From Aliiroseovarius lamellibrachiae (GTDB taxonomy: Bacteria > Pseudomonadota > Alphaproteobacteria > Rhodobacterales > Rhodobacteraceae): a DNA stretch of 64,000 nt. Shown here one piece after another: positions 52,899 to 60,944 of the stretch. The notes under the pieces were generated by a model, which was not told the DNA's origin, made no database searches, and saw nothing but the letters and a program-made list of their open reading frames with translations. The DNA lies in the NCBI RefSeq assembly GCF_018599245.1, contig NZ_JAHEVJ010000001.1, forward strand, positions 558,001 to 622,000, given 5' to 3'. The translations under genes were made by a program, and so were the position numbers. Numbering within the stretch: position 1 is the stretch's first letter; the number at the start of each line of letters is the position of its first letter.

Positions 52899-54569
52899 AT
52901 GACCAAGCAAAAGACTCGAGTTAACGCGCAGCCAGCGCCAAAAATGGGCGCCAGCTGGTGGCCTAATTCGTGGTCCGTTGGCGCAGGTGCGATTGTGGTG
53001 TTGGTCTTAATGCCTATCCTGTCAATCCTGTGGATGGCTCTGACGCCTGTTGAAAACGCATGGCCACATCTGATGGCGACCACATTGCCGCGCTATGCGG
53101 TCAACACCTTGGTGATGTGTCTTTCGGTGGGTGGATTGTCTGCGGCGATCGGCATGGGATCGGCCTGGATGCTGACAATGTATCGGTTTTGGGGCTCGCG
53201 GTGGTTGCAGTGGTTGTTGCTCACCCCGCTGGCCATCCCTGCCTATGTGGGGGCCTATGCGTTGGTGGATTTTCTGGAATATGCGGGCCCCGTTCAATCT
53301 GCGTTGCGTGAGGTTTTTGGCTGGCAATCCTCGCGAGAGTATTGGTTCCCGGAAATCCGCTCGCGTTGGGCGGCCATTGTGGTCCTCACGGCGGCCCTCA
53401 ATCCATATGTGTTCTTGCTGGCGCGAACCGCGTTGAGGGAACAGTCAGGGGATGCATACGAGGTGGCGCGTGCGCTCGGCGCAGGGCCGTTTGCTCGATT
53501 TTGGCGGGTGGGCCTGCCGCTGGCGCGCCCTGCCTGCGCCGCGGGTGTTGCGATTGTGATGATGGAAACTGTATCCGATTTTGGTGTGGTGGATTTCTTT
53601 GCGGTGCAAACCTTGACCACCGGAATCTTTTCGATCTGGCTTGAAAGCCATAATGCTGGCGGTGCCGCGCAGATTGCTCTGGTAATTTTGGGGTTTGTGT
53701 TTTTGCTCGCCGCCTTGGAAAAAGTCAGCCGTTCGCGCAGCCGTTTTTATCGGATGTCACGCCAAAGCAGGCCGGTCACGGCGCGCCGACTTGCGGGCCC
53801 CTACGCCGCTATTGCTCTGTTTTTCTGCGCCGTCCCTTTTGTGGTCGGTTTTGTGTTACCCGTAGGCGTTTTGCTCTTCCATGCAATTAACAAGCCGGAA
53901 TACTGGTTCTCAAACGGGTTGCTGTCGGCATTGTGGCACACGCTTGCCGTAGGGGGGGCTGCGGCTGTTATCACCGTCTTGGGCGCGCTGTTCTTGGTCT
54001 ATGGCGTCAGAATGTCTGGCCGCATGTTGCCGCGCAAACTGATGCCACTGACCACGATTGGATATGCGGCACCTGGGGCAGTTTTGGGGGTGGGTATCTT
54101 GATCCCCATGGCTGCCGCTGACAACACGCTGGCCGATGGGGTTTTGGCGCTGACGGGATGGGACCCGGGTCTTCTGATGACAGGAACCGCATTTGCCGTG
54201 GTCTATGCCTACTGCGTGCGATTCTTCGCAATAGCACAAGGTGCGACGGATGCAGCGTTTGAACGAATTTCGCCAAGCCTTCCAATGGCGGCTCGCTCGC
54301 TTGGGCGCAGCGCAAAAGGGGCTTTGTTAGAAGTTTATATCCCGCTGATCCGGGGATCCGTGGGGACCGCACTGTTGTTGGTTTTCGTCGATAGCGTGAA
54401 AGAACTGCCCGCCACATTGCTGCTGAGACCCTTTAATTACGGGACCTTGGCGACGCGTGTGTACGAGCAAGCATCGCTGGAGCAACTCGAACAAGCGGCC
54501 CCCCCCGCGATCATGGTGATCGCCGTCGGCCTCGCTGCTGTCGCTTTTATGGCCAAGGCGGGAAAATAG
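52899..54569 (+). CDS. Iron(III) ABC importer permease, FbpB/SfuB type (fused)
   Basis: A permease of about 556 aa with two BPD_transp_1 halves and about twelve membrane segments; both coupling loops are visible, EVARALGAGPFARFWRVGLPLARP and PMAARSLGRSAKGALLEVYIPLI, as in FbpB-type iron importers. No binding-protein or ATPase gene adjoins it: upstream is a divergent unrelated gene and downstream is tRNA-Thr and the mobile element. The start is uncertain. 52899 has GGCAGGGG adjoining it too closely; 52851 gives 16 more residues. Confidence 0.85.
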   Translation: MTKQKTRVNAQPAPKMGASWWPNSWSVGAGAIVVLVLMPILSILWMALTPVENAWPHLMATTLPRYAVNTLVMCLSVGGLSAAIGMGSAWMLTMYRFWGSRWLQWLLLTPLAIPAYVGAYALVDFLEYAGPVQSALREVFGWQSSREYWFPEIRSRWAAIVVLTAALNPYVFLLARTALREQSGDAYEVARALGAGPFARFWRVGLPLARPACAAGVAIVMMETVSDFGVVDFFAVQTLTTGIFSIWLESHNAGGAAQIALVILGFVFLLAALEKVSRSRSRFYRMSRQSRPVTARRLAGPYAAIALFFCAVPFVVGFVLPVGVLLFHAINKPEYWFSNGLLSALWHTLAVGGAAAVITVLGALFLVYGVRMSGRMLPRKLMPLTTIGYAAPGAVLGVGILIPMAAADNTLADGVLALTGWDPGLLMTGTAFAVVYAYCVRFFAIAQGATDAAFERISPSLPMAARSLGRSAKGALLEVYIPLIRGSVGTALLLVFVDSVKELPATLLLRPFNYGTLATRVYEQASLEQLEQAAPPAIMVIAVGLAAVAFMAKAGK

Positions 54570-54609
54570 ACTTGAACCCCGGCGCAGAGTTTCGTAAACG
54601 ACCCAAAGT

Positions 54610-54685
54610 GCCCCTATAGCTCAGCTGGTAGAGCAACTGATTTGTAATCAGTAGGTCCGCGGTTCGAGTCCGTGTGGGGGCACCA
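54610..54685 (+). tRNA. tRNA-Thr (anticodon UGU)
   Basis: A 76-base tRNA. GCCCCTA (54610-54616) pairs with TGGGGGC (54675-54681); the anticodon stem CTGAT/ATCAG encloses TTTGTAA, giving anticodon TGT; T-arm GGTTCGAGTCC and encoded CCA are present. It is the likely attachment site of the element that starts immediately behind it. Confidence 0.95.
54640..54685 (+). other. Candidate attL within tRNA-Thr 3' half
   Basis: The integrase gene ends 75 bases after the tRNA and points towards it, the usual layout for elements that integrate in a tRNA 3' end and regenerate it. The direct repeat that would mark the other end is not in the window, so the core length is not known. Confidence 0.55.
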
Positions 54686-54759
54686 TTCAATCCTTAAGTA
54701 TCTGAAATTAATGGGATATTTTGAATTGTGGACCGCGTTGGGCTGGTCTGTGGTCCACA

Positions 54760-55851
54760 TTACCAACCGAATCCTGAAATCGACTTCATAGCTTCAGCTG
54801 CCATTGCGCGACGCTCTGCCCCTTTTGTGTAAATTGCTGACGTGCTTGGTTGGGTGTGAGAAAGAACCGCCATAATCTGGTGTTCACTGCATCCCTCTTC
54901 TGCCAGTAGTTCAGCAAGCGCCTTTCTCACCCCATGTGATGACCGCCCTTTCAGCCCCGCTTCGTCACAGCGTTTGCGAAGCCAATTTCTATAGCTGTCT
55001 GCGTTCTTAAATGGCTTCCCGTGTTCACTGAGGATGTAAGCATCCCCAATGCGGGCCACGGCAGTTATGGCATCACGTAACGGTTTTGCCATTGGGATTT
55101 CGACATATGCAGCGCCGCGCTTTTTGGGTTGCCACCCTAGCCAACGCACCTCGTGACTGCTGAACTCTTGCCCGCGACCAAGCCAAATAGCATCATTTGA
55201 CCTTGCAGCGGTAAACATGTGCAGAGTTAGAGCTAGGTGGGCCATAGTGCCTTGTGGGTGGCGCTCTTTGAAATTCCTTAAATCCTCCGCTGTCCAAGGG
55301 GTTGCGCCGCCTTGGCTACGGTGGATCTTCTTAATTCCAACAAGGGGGTTTACCTCTGCGTGGCCGGAATCGCATGCCCAATGATACATCGACCTGGCCG
55401 CTTTGATCATGTTGTCAGCTTCAGCTGGAGTAGCAGCTCTTGCGTCTCGGACTTTAACGAAAGCGGCAGTAGGGGCGTTCAGGCTCATTTCGCCATAGAG
55501 ATCGTCGCTGTCTGTCTTGTGTTGGCATAGTCGAGTTAACAAGCTTTTGCGTTGGCGCAAAGTGGCAGGAGAGGCTTGTTTTGCTGCAACCATTTTCTCT
55601 AGGTGCAGTAGGTACTTGTCGGTTAGCCATTTGATAGATTGGCGAACCGCCAGTGAAGCAGGTTCATATTCCAGTTCGATACCGGCGCGTGCGCTCCAGT
55701 AGTGTTCAGAGAATTTTGGGTGGTCGAGATCCACGTTGATGCGTATTTTTCGGTTTGGAAAGCCTTCAACGCGCACCCTAAGGCGCTGCTTTCCTGATTT
55801 CAAAGTTTCCACTGTCAATCCGGGAAAGTTCTTGCGCATGTTATCTACCAT
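54760..55851 (-). CDS. Tyrosine recombinase (phage integrase)
   Basis: A 363-aa integrase. Core-binding SAM-like region about residues 70-160; catalytic domain about 180-360 with Arg217 (TAARSNDAIWL), His306 and Arg309 (SSHGVRKALAELL), His332 (LSHTQPSTSAIY) and nucleophile Tyr341. It integrates and excises the element, most likely at the tRNA-Thr 3' end. It overlaps the stop codon of the preceding 57-aa gene by seven bases and is the last gene of the leftward polycistron. Confidence 0.95.
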   Translation of the reverse strand: MVDNMRKNFPGLTVETLKSGKQRLRVRVEGFPNRKIRINVDLDHPKFSEHYWSARAGIELEYEPASLAVRQSIKWLTDKYLLHLEKMVAAKQASPATLRQRKSLLTRLCQHKTDSDDLYGEMSLNAPTAAFVKVRDARAATPAEADNMIKAARSMYHWACDSGHAEVNPLVGIKKIHRSQGGATPWTAEDLRNFKERHPQGTMAHLALTLHMFTAARSNDAIWLGRGQEFSSHEVRWLGWQPKKRGAAYVEIPMAKPLRDAITAVARIGDAYILSEHGKPFKNADSYRNWLRKRCDEAGLKGRSSHGVRKALAELLAEEGCSEHQIMAVLSHTQPSTSAIYTKGAERRAMAAEAMKSISGFGW

Positions 55852-56018
55852 TGCTTCGGTCCCTGATCTTTACGCTTTTTGGGGGCTTCGTCTACAGGGC
55901 AGCAAATCTTAATGGTGCCGTCCGGGCCAATTTCAACTGCGGATATCGCTAAATCACACGCCTTAGCAGCTTCAACTGCGCGTGTGATTTCCGCTTTTGT
56001 GAACCGTGTTGCTGCCAT
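55845..56018 (-). CDS. Small integrase-leader protein
   Basis: A 57-aa basic protein, MAATRFTKAEITRAVEAAKA followed by CDLAISAVEIGPDGTIKICC and a lysine-rich tail. Small proteins with this TKAEI-R-A-V / IGPDGTI pattern sit directly upstream of integrases in many alphaproteobacterial prophages. It overlaps the integrase start and is plausibly an excisionase or directionality factor, though the fold (helix plus beta strand) does not look like a winged helix. Its stop and the integrase start share seven bases. Confidence 0.7.
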   Translation of the reverse strand: MAATRFTKAEITRAVEAAKACDLAISAVEIGPDGTIKICCPVDEAPKKRKDQGPKQW

Positions 56019-56041
56019 GTTTTTTCTCTCTCGGAACGAAA

Positions 56042-56398
56042 CTAGGTCAAGACATCGTCGATGTTGGCCAGGTGCGGGGTATTGGCCAATTCAAGCAGCG
56101 CGTCTGCATGACATGGCTGATCCAGCGGGCACCAGCACACCAAGTCTTTGCCCCGCAGTTCTTCAAGGTGATCCAAATGCGTCTGGACTACTGGAAGACC
56201 GCGCTGCATAGCATTGGTGAAAAAGCTCACACACAGGGAACGCATCTTTTCGTCGGTGCCGATGTGTCCTGAAGTGCGCGTTCCCTCTATCGTCCAAGGG
56301 TTCCCAAACTTGCTGGTGCGATCCACAATCACCGCGTCCTCGGGTTTGCGCCATCCCTTAGTGCGTTTGCGCTGGATGCGTTTTGGGTGGTCGGTCAT
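56042..56398 (-). CDS. DUF4326-domain protein
   Basis: A 118-aa protein with the DUF4326 signature: VIVDRTSKFGNPWTI near residue 25 and HLEELRGKDLVCWCPLDQPCHADALLEL near 77-104, with two cysteines in CWCPLDQPCHAD. The family occurs in phages and bacteria; its function is unknown. It overlaps the methyltransferase-like gene by four bases. Confidence 0.88.
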   Translation of the reverse strand: MTDHPKRIQRKRTKGWRKPEDAVIVDRTSKFGNPWTIEGTRTSGHIGTDEKMRSLCVSFFTNAMQRGLPVVQTHLDHLEELRGKDLVCWCPLDQPCHADALLELANTPHLANIDDVLT

Positions 56399-57105
56399 GC
56401 TGCTTTCCTTTGCTCAATGTCTTGAAGTACGTGATTGGTCCATTGCGCGGCGGCGGCGGTCATCATCTCGACCGAGCTACGGCTGCGTTGTTTTGCGCGA
56501 TTTGGACCGGGGGGCATGCGATGGATGCGGTTCCACCTTTTCCATTCGTCGCTGTCGCGCTCAGGCTCGATCAGGCGATCGGTTTCTTGAAGTTCGGGCA
56601 GGTCGCGCAAGTACCAGCCTGTTTGCTTGTAGGTCGGGTCGCCAAACCAAAATGGCTGCGTCATGTGTGGTGCCGGTAGGTCGTGTGGCATGCGTTCCTT
56701 GGCGAGGTCGTTCATCACCGGGTTCTCGATGGCCACATGCGCGATGGGCGCGGTCCAGCATGCGGTGAACACATCAACGCCAAGCTCGAATTCGTCCCGC
56801 ATGGATTGCAGGGTGCGCCCTTTGGGGAGCAGCTTGGGCTGGGTCCACTTTCCTGGACCTGACATCCAGCGGCGACCGGACCGACACAGGCGGGTGCAGG
56901 GTGGATGCATGACCACCAACAGGTCCCAACCTTCATTCAGGATGCCGTCGCGCACGTCACAAACGATATGGCGGTTTGAGCGGTCTTCTGCGGGCAGCAA
57001 GTCACAGGACCAAACGTCAATGTCAGCGCCGATGCGCGCCGCGTGTGCCTCAAGGGCGCGGCGGGCGATGCCGCTTTCTTCGCATGCGACTAGAGCTTTA
57101 AGCAT
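56395..57105 (-). CDS. Phage C5-cytosine methyltransferase-like protein
   Basis: A 236-aa protein that looks like a DNA cytosine methyltransferase reduced to its catalytic half: ALVACEESGIARRAL (SAM-loop-like start), DLLPAEDRSNRHIVCDVRD, VVMHPPCTRLC with the Pro-Cys catalytic motif, and AIENPVMNDLAKERM (ENP motif). The usual target-recognition domain is missing. Phage members of this group are common and may modify pyrimidines or nucleotides. It overlaps the SNF2 gene by eight bases. Confidence 0.75.
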   Translation of the reverse strand: MLKALVACEESGIARRALEAHAARIGADIDVWSCDLLPAEDRSNRHIVCDVRDGILNEGWDLLVVMHPPCTRLCRSGRRWMSGPGKWTQPKLLPKGRTLQSMRDEFELGVDVFTACWTAPIAHVAIENPVMNDLAKERMPHDLPAPHMTQPFWFGDPTYKQTGWYLRDLPELQETDRLIEPERDSDEWKRWNRIHRMPPGPNRAKQRSRSSVEMMTAAAAQWTNHVLQDIEQRKAA

Positions 57106-58789
57106 TGCAGCCCCCTGTGATTTGTGAGGAGGTTTGGTCGTCGGTTTTTCCTAAGACTTCCAACGCCAGCTTGCGCATCCGGCTGTCGTCTTTCTGGCGT
57201 GCTTCCATGCCAAGTGTCGGGTCGGTGATTCCGCGACTTTGGTCAGATTTGATGCCAAGAATGTCCATAATGATGGGGTCACTACCGCCGTTTGTATGCA
57301 GGTAGTGGGCTGTGACCTGTTTGGTTTGACCGGGGCGGCGCAATCTGCCAACCACTTGTTTGTGCACCTGTGGTGACCAGTCCAGTTCCCCAAACACTAC
57401 GTCGCTGCAGTATTCCTGAAGCCCATCAAGGCCCGCGCCTGAACGTAAAGAGATCATCATCACGCGGCTGTCGCCGTTGATGAACGCCTCAACATTGCGG
57501 CGCTTCTTGGCGGGGCTTTCTGTGCCTGTGTAAAGGACGGGTGTGTGATGTTTCAGATGGGCCTGCCAAACGTCATAAACATCACGATGCCACCCGGCCA
57601 AAAGCACGCGTGGGGCGTCCTGAAGGAGAAGATCCACGTATCCCGCAACTGCACTGGCTTTTGCCATGCCGGTCTTCATTCGCATCATCATGTCAAGTTC
57701 ACGGGCGGCTTGGCCGCGTTCAACAAAGCGACCTTCCAAAACTTTCTGCGCCAGCGTGCGCGCCAGTTCGTCAACAGCAACGGCGGCGTCTTCGTTCCAA
57801 TCCACTTCCCAATCAACTGTGTTTAGTGGTGGGATTTGTGCTTTGACTGTTTCGTCATGTTCGGTCCGGCGCAAAAAGAAGCCTTTGTCGCGCATATAGG
57901 TGCCAAGCGCAGAAGGGTCTTTGACCAGTTTTCCTGAACACCATTCACGCGAAAATTCAGTTCGGTCGCCAAGTAAGTCTGGCGCAATGAACTGCATGAT
58001 TTCAAAGATTTCATCGCCGTAGTTGTAGATTGGCGTGGCGGTCAGGCCCTGCACTACGTTTGCGCATGCGCTTAGAACTGCGGCGGCATGACCTTTCATG
58101 GTCTCGGTGCCTTTGCGCAGTTCCTGCACCTCGTCATAAAACACTGACTTGAATAGCGCGGTGTTGATGACATCGATCCACCCGGCAATGCGCGAATAGG
58201 TGAAGATATAGACATCGGCTATCGGCAGGTCATAAGGCTTAGTGCCTTTGATGATGTGTGTGGTCAGGTGGGTGAATTCTTCGATGCGGTCTGCCCATTG
58301 CTGCGCCAAGTGAGTTTGCACAACAACAGCAGCAGGCAACGGTGCGCCGGTTGTCATCGTGGCGCATGCAGAAATGGTTTTACCCAATCCAAGATCATCC
58401 CCCAAAAGCAGGTTGGGGTTTTGAAGGGTCAGGGCCGCTGCCTGCAGCTGATACCCATATGGGGATTTGTTGTCGCGAAACCCTGTGTTCGTCGGCGGGG
58501 TCCAATTGGGCAGCAGAATGCGTTCCCGATCAGCTGCGCGTTGGGTGAGGCGTTGCTGGCCCTCATGCAGCCGGACAGCGTCTTGTTGGCTGTGCTGCAG
58601 TGGATAGCGTTGCATGAACCAAGACAGGTCGGCGCGATTTTCGTCTGTGTCTGCCAGAACTGGTTCGGTCGCGCCTTTAAAGACCTTTGGAAAGACACGC
58701 TTCAGTGCAATTGCTACGTGGGGTTGCAGCCCAAGCATGCGCCAAGCGCTGTGTGTGTCGTCAAATTCCAGATTGCCGTAGTGCATCAC
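57098..58789 (-). CDS. SNF2-family DNA helicase/translocase
   Basis: A 563-aa SF2 protein. Motif I is LLLGDDLGLGKTISACATM, motif Ia VVQTHLAQQW, motif II YDEVQEL (the DEAH-equivalent reads DEVQ, unusual), motif III GLTATP, and in the second lobe LLAGWHRDV, MISLRSGAGLDGLQ (motif V) and QVVGRLRRPGQTKQV (motif VI). Length is typical of phage SNF2 helicases. It is coupled to a PD-(D/E)XK nuclease (four-base overlap), a pairing known from phages. Confidence 0.9.
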   Translation of the reverse strand: MMHYGNLEFDDTHSAWRMLGLQPHVAIALKRVFPKVFKGATEPVLADTDENRADLSWFMQRYPLQHSQQDAVRLHEGQQRLTQRAADRERILLPNWTPPTNTGFRDNKSPYGYQLQAAALTLQNPNLLLGDDLGLGKTISACATMTTGAPLPAAVVVQTHLAQQWADRIEEFTHLTTHIIKGTKPYDLPIADVYIFTYSRIAGWIDVINTALFKSVFYDEVQELRKGTETMKGHAAAVLSACANVVQGLTATPIYNYGDEIFEIMQFIAPDLLGDRTEFSREWCSGKLVKDPSALGTYMRDKGFFLRRTEHDETVKAQIPPLNTVDWEVDWNEDAAVAVDELARTLAQKVLEGRFVERGQAARELDMMMRMKTGMAKASAVAGYVDLLLQDAPRVLLAGWHRDVYDVWQAHLKHHTPVLYTGTESPAKKRRNVEAFINGDSRVMMISLRSGAGLDGLQEYCSDVVFGELDWSPQVHKQVVGRLRRPGQTKQVTAHYLHTNGGSDPIIMDILGIKSDQSRGITDPTLGMEARQKDDSRMRKLALEVLGKTDDQTSSQITGGCNA

Positions 58790-59151
58790 AACGAAGCCCT
58801 CCCGCTGGATACGAGAAAAAGCGGCTTGCCATTTAAGGTTACTGGAAGCCCGGTGAATGTGCCGGTCACCAAAATCAATGCATTTACATCAGGGTGGTCG
58901 GCGTATCTGGCCAACTGTCGATGGATTTGGCGGCGGGCGCAGCGGGTTTTTACCTCGATCCCAATGCCTCCTTGCACCATGAAATCAATCCGGTTGCTGC
59001 TGCCCATACGGAGTTCGCGTTCAAAGGGGAATGCGTGATCCGTCAGTGCTTGTTCTACGGCATCCTGCATTGCTGCTTCTGTGGATACGGGTAATGGGAT
59101 GCCACGTAGCACGCGAGTAACGAGCTCTGGTGTGGGAAATGCGTCAGGCAT
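58786..59151 (-). CDS. PD-(D/E)XK nuclease, VRR-NUC-like
   Basis: A 121-aa nuclease domain. The catalytic pattern is visible as AMQDAVEQALTDHAFPFERELRMGSSNRIDFMVQGGIGIEVKTR: Glu near the first helix, Asp of RIDF and Glu-X-Lys of EVKT. It starts at 59151, overlapping the previous gene by eight bases; longer frame codons up to 59418 overlap the neighbouring genes and are not used. It likely works with the helicase. Confidence 0.8.
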   Translation of the reverse strand: MPDAFPTPELVTRVLRGIPLPVSTEAAMQDAVEQALTDHAFPFERELRMGSSNRIDFMVQGGIGIEVKTRCARRQIHRQLARYADHPDVNALILVTGTFTGLPVTLNGKPLFLVSSGRASL

Positions 59152-59362
59152 AGGTCTTGTTGCTCCAGTAGTATTTACGGGCGTCTGCAAGCTGCAGGGC
59201 GTAGACTTCGTGTTCTGTGAAGGCGATGCGCCCGGTACCGTTGCAGTGGTTGCAGGGTGGTGCTTCCTTTGATCCCAATGCGCGCCGCTGGCGGTCAGCT
59301 TCGCGGCGCAATTCACATGCGGGGCAGGTCTTGCCGTTGCCGTGAAGTGTTGGGTCTGGCAT
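59144..59362 (-). CDS. Small zinc-ribbon protein
   Basis: A 72-aa protein with two CXXC pairs, CPAC near residue 13 and CNHCNGTG near residue 37, the latter like a DnaJ/zinc-ribbon repeat. Probably a zinc-stabilised nucleic-acid or protein binding module; no named family. Overlaps the nuclease start by eight bases. Confidence 0.65.
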   Translation of the reverse strand: MPDPTLHGNGKTCPACELRREADRQRRALGSKEAPPCNHCNGTGRIAFTEHEVYALQLADARKYYWSNKTYA

Positions 59363-59378
59363 TGGTCAATTTCCATTT

Positions 59379-59642
59379 TCAGTTCTTGCCGTCTTGGCGA
59401 CGCATGCGCCGGATGCATCGGTTCATTATCAATTGACGCTCGCTGACTATCTCGGCGCGACGTGCCTCAAGGCGGTTGATCCGTGCTTGCAGTTTTGCGA
59501 GGCGGCGCAATTCAATGGCTTTGGTGAAGTGAAGCCATGGGGTGCGAAGTCCAAAGGGTTCAGTGGGTTGCGCGCTATTGTGGCCAATTTTTGGTGTTTC
59601 TTGTGTATCGGTATCAGCTACACAAGAAACGTTTGCATTCAT
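59379..59642 (-). CDS. Small phage protein with coiled-coil
   Basis: An 87-aa protein with PKIGHNSAQP near residue 17, a motif common in alphaproteobacterial phage proteins, and a basic helix (LRRLAKLQARINRLEARRAEIVSERQL) that may be a coiled coil. Overlaps the NYN gene stop by four bases (ATGA). Function unknown. Confidence 0.6.
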   Translation of the reverse strand: MNANVSCVADTDTQETPKIGHNSAQPTEPFGLRTPWLHFTKAIELRRLAKLQARINRLEARRAEIVSERQLIMNRCIRRMRRQDGKN

Positions 59643-60184
59643 GCTGCTACTGCAGGGCGAGGAGGGCGGCTAACAGCGTCGCGCAACCCATCCAATTCGA
59701 TGAACGTGTCTGCCTGACGGCGCAGTTCATCAGCGATGAAATGTGGGGAGGTTTTGATGCTGGACACCACACTGACGCGTTTGCCTTGTGCTTGAAGGTG
59801 TTGGGTCAGGGCGCAAAAATCACGGTCGCCGCTGAATAGGATGATGTGGTCGATGTGTGGGGCCAGTTTTATGGCCTCCACGGTCAATTCGACGCTCATG
59901 TTGCCTTTTACTTTGCGCTGGCCGTACTCGCCCGTGTATTCGCGCGCGGGCTTAGACACGATGTTCCAGCCGTTGTATTGCATGAAATCAACCAGTGGCC
60001 GCAGGGGCTGGAATTCTTCGGTTTCACAAATGGCGGTGAAATAGCTGGCGCGTACCAATCGGCCTGCCGTTTCAAAATGGGTCAACAGACGCTTATAATC
60101 CACGTCCATTTCCAGCTTTTTTGCGGTGGCGTAAAGGTTGGGGCCGTCGACAAAAAGGGCAATACGTTCGTCATTGTAAATCAT
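59639..60184 (-). CDS. NYN-domain (LabA/DUF88-like) putative RNase
   Basis: A 181-aa PIN-like protein. Acidic active-site residues are visible in IALFVDGPNLYATAKK, VKGNMSVELTVEAIKL (with the Asp replaced by Glu in the second site), and ILFSGDRDFCALTQHLQAQGKRVSVV. NYN proteins are metal-dependent RNases. The start at 60184 is chosen because the 18 residues upstream are not family-like. The acidic positions VD-G-N, V-L, S-GD-DF match the family. Role in the element unknown. Confidence 0.85.
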   Translation of the reverse strand: MIYNDERIALFVDGPNLYATAKKLEMDVDYKRLLTHFETAGRLVRASYFTAICETEEFQPLRPLVDFMQYNGWNIVSKPAREYTGEYGQRKVKGNMSVELTVEAIKLAPHIDHIILFSGDRDFCALTQHLQAQGKRVSVVSSIKTSPHFIADELRRQADTFIELDGLRDAVSRPPRPAVAA

Positions 60185-60203
60185 GGTTTTGGCTTTCGGT
60201 TGG

Positions 60204-60353
60204 TTACAGGGTTCTAAGCAGGAATGTTGTTGTGGCACCGATCAGCACGCCAAGGGTGGTTCCGCTGACAAGGCCTGAGAGGAAAGCCCTCAGATCGCGG
60301 CGTCGGCGTACTTGGTTGCTGAATTTTAGTGCTTGATGGGATAGGTGTTGCAT
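60204..60353 (-). CDS. Small single-segment membrane protein
   Basis: A 49-aa protein with basic N-terminus (QALKFSNQVRRRRDLRAF) and one hydrophobic segment (LSGLVSGTTLGVLIGATTTFLL). GAGG precedes the ATG at 60353, and the gene follows the 91-aa gene by four bases. Small membrane proteins of this kind occur in phage early regions. Confidence 0.5.
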   Translation of the reverse strand: MQHLSHQALKFSNQVRRRRDLRAFLSGLVSGTTLGVLIGATTTFLLRTL

Positions 60354-60357
60354 CGGG

Positions 60358-60633
60358 TTACCTCGGTGTTGGGATGCGCCCAGTCCATGCGTCGAATTCA
60401 GTGCGCAGGGTCTGGAAGTTTGACAGGGCGGCTTGGTTGTTTTCCAAGTCGCGGCGGGATCTGATTTGGCAGCAGCTGCGCAGGTATTCAGCAGTTGCTG
60501 TGCTGCAAAACTGTTGATCGGGCAGGCCGCAACGGGTGGCTGCGAATTTCTGAAACTGTGGATCATTGCAAAGAATGCCCGCTTGTTGCGCGGGTGAAAG
60601 GTTTGCAAATGGGGTGCGATGAACGCGGTCCAT
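60358..60633 (-). CDS. Hypothetical phage protein (91 aa)
   Basis: A 91-aa soluble protein: FANLSPAQQAGILCNDPQFQKFAATRCGL, EYLRSCCQIRSRRDLENNQAALSNFQTLRTEFDAWTGRI. The pattern is that of alphaproteobacterial phage proteins of unknown function. It shares one base with the preceding gene (TAATG). Confidence 0.65.
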   Translation of the reverse strand: MDRVHRTPFANLSPAQQAGILCNDPQFQKFAATRCGLPDQQFCSTATAEYLRSCCQIRSRRDLENNQAALSNFQTLRTEFDAWTGRIPTPR

Positions 60634-60944
60634 TATGCTGCCCCTAATTGATCTGGGGCGGGATGGACGGTGATGAAGCCATCATCTTCGATGTCTTCGA
60701 TCTGGCAGAGTTTGCCCGCGAGACGTTTCCAGTTTGCGATTGCCTCTTCTTCTGTTGCACCGTCAGCGGTGATTGCGTGAAGGTCCAGTTCCCAGCGGTG
60801 TGATCGGTCGCCAGATGGCGGATCAAAGCGGCCAAATGTTTCCTGCACCTCATTTACAAAGGCGTCGTGCTGTTCGCTGGTGTCGCGACACTCAAGATTG
60901 TGCAGGAATGCGGGAAGGCGGTTGTGAAGCGTGTTTAGCATCAC
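60633..60944 (-). CDS. Hypothetical phage protein (103 aa)
   Basis: A 103-aa acidic soluble protein with an Ala/Glu-rich helix (TADGATEEEAIANWKRLAGKL). No family recognised. Starts four bases inside the preceding gene (ATGA overlap). Confidence 0.65.
   Translation of the reverse strand: MMLNTLHNRLPAFLHNLECRDTSEQHDAFVNEVQETFGRFDPPSGDRSHRWELDLHAITADGATEEEAIANWKRLAGKLCQIEDIEDDGFITVHPAPDQLGAA

Noticed and set aside
58256-59038. 260-aa plus-strand frame opposite the SNF2 and nuclease genes
   Set aside because: Antisense to clear helicase motifs and the nuclease; no features of its own.
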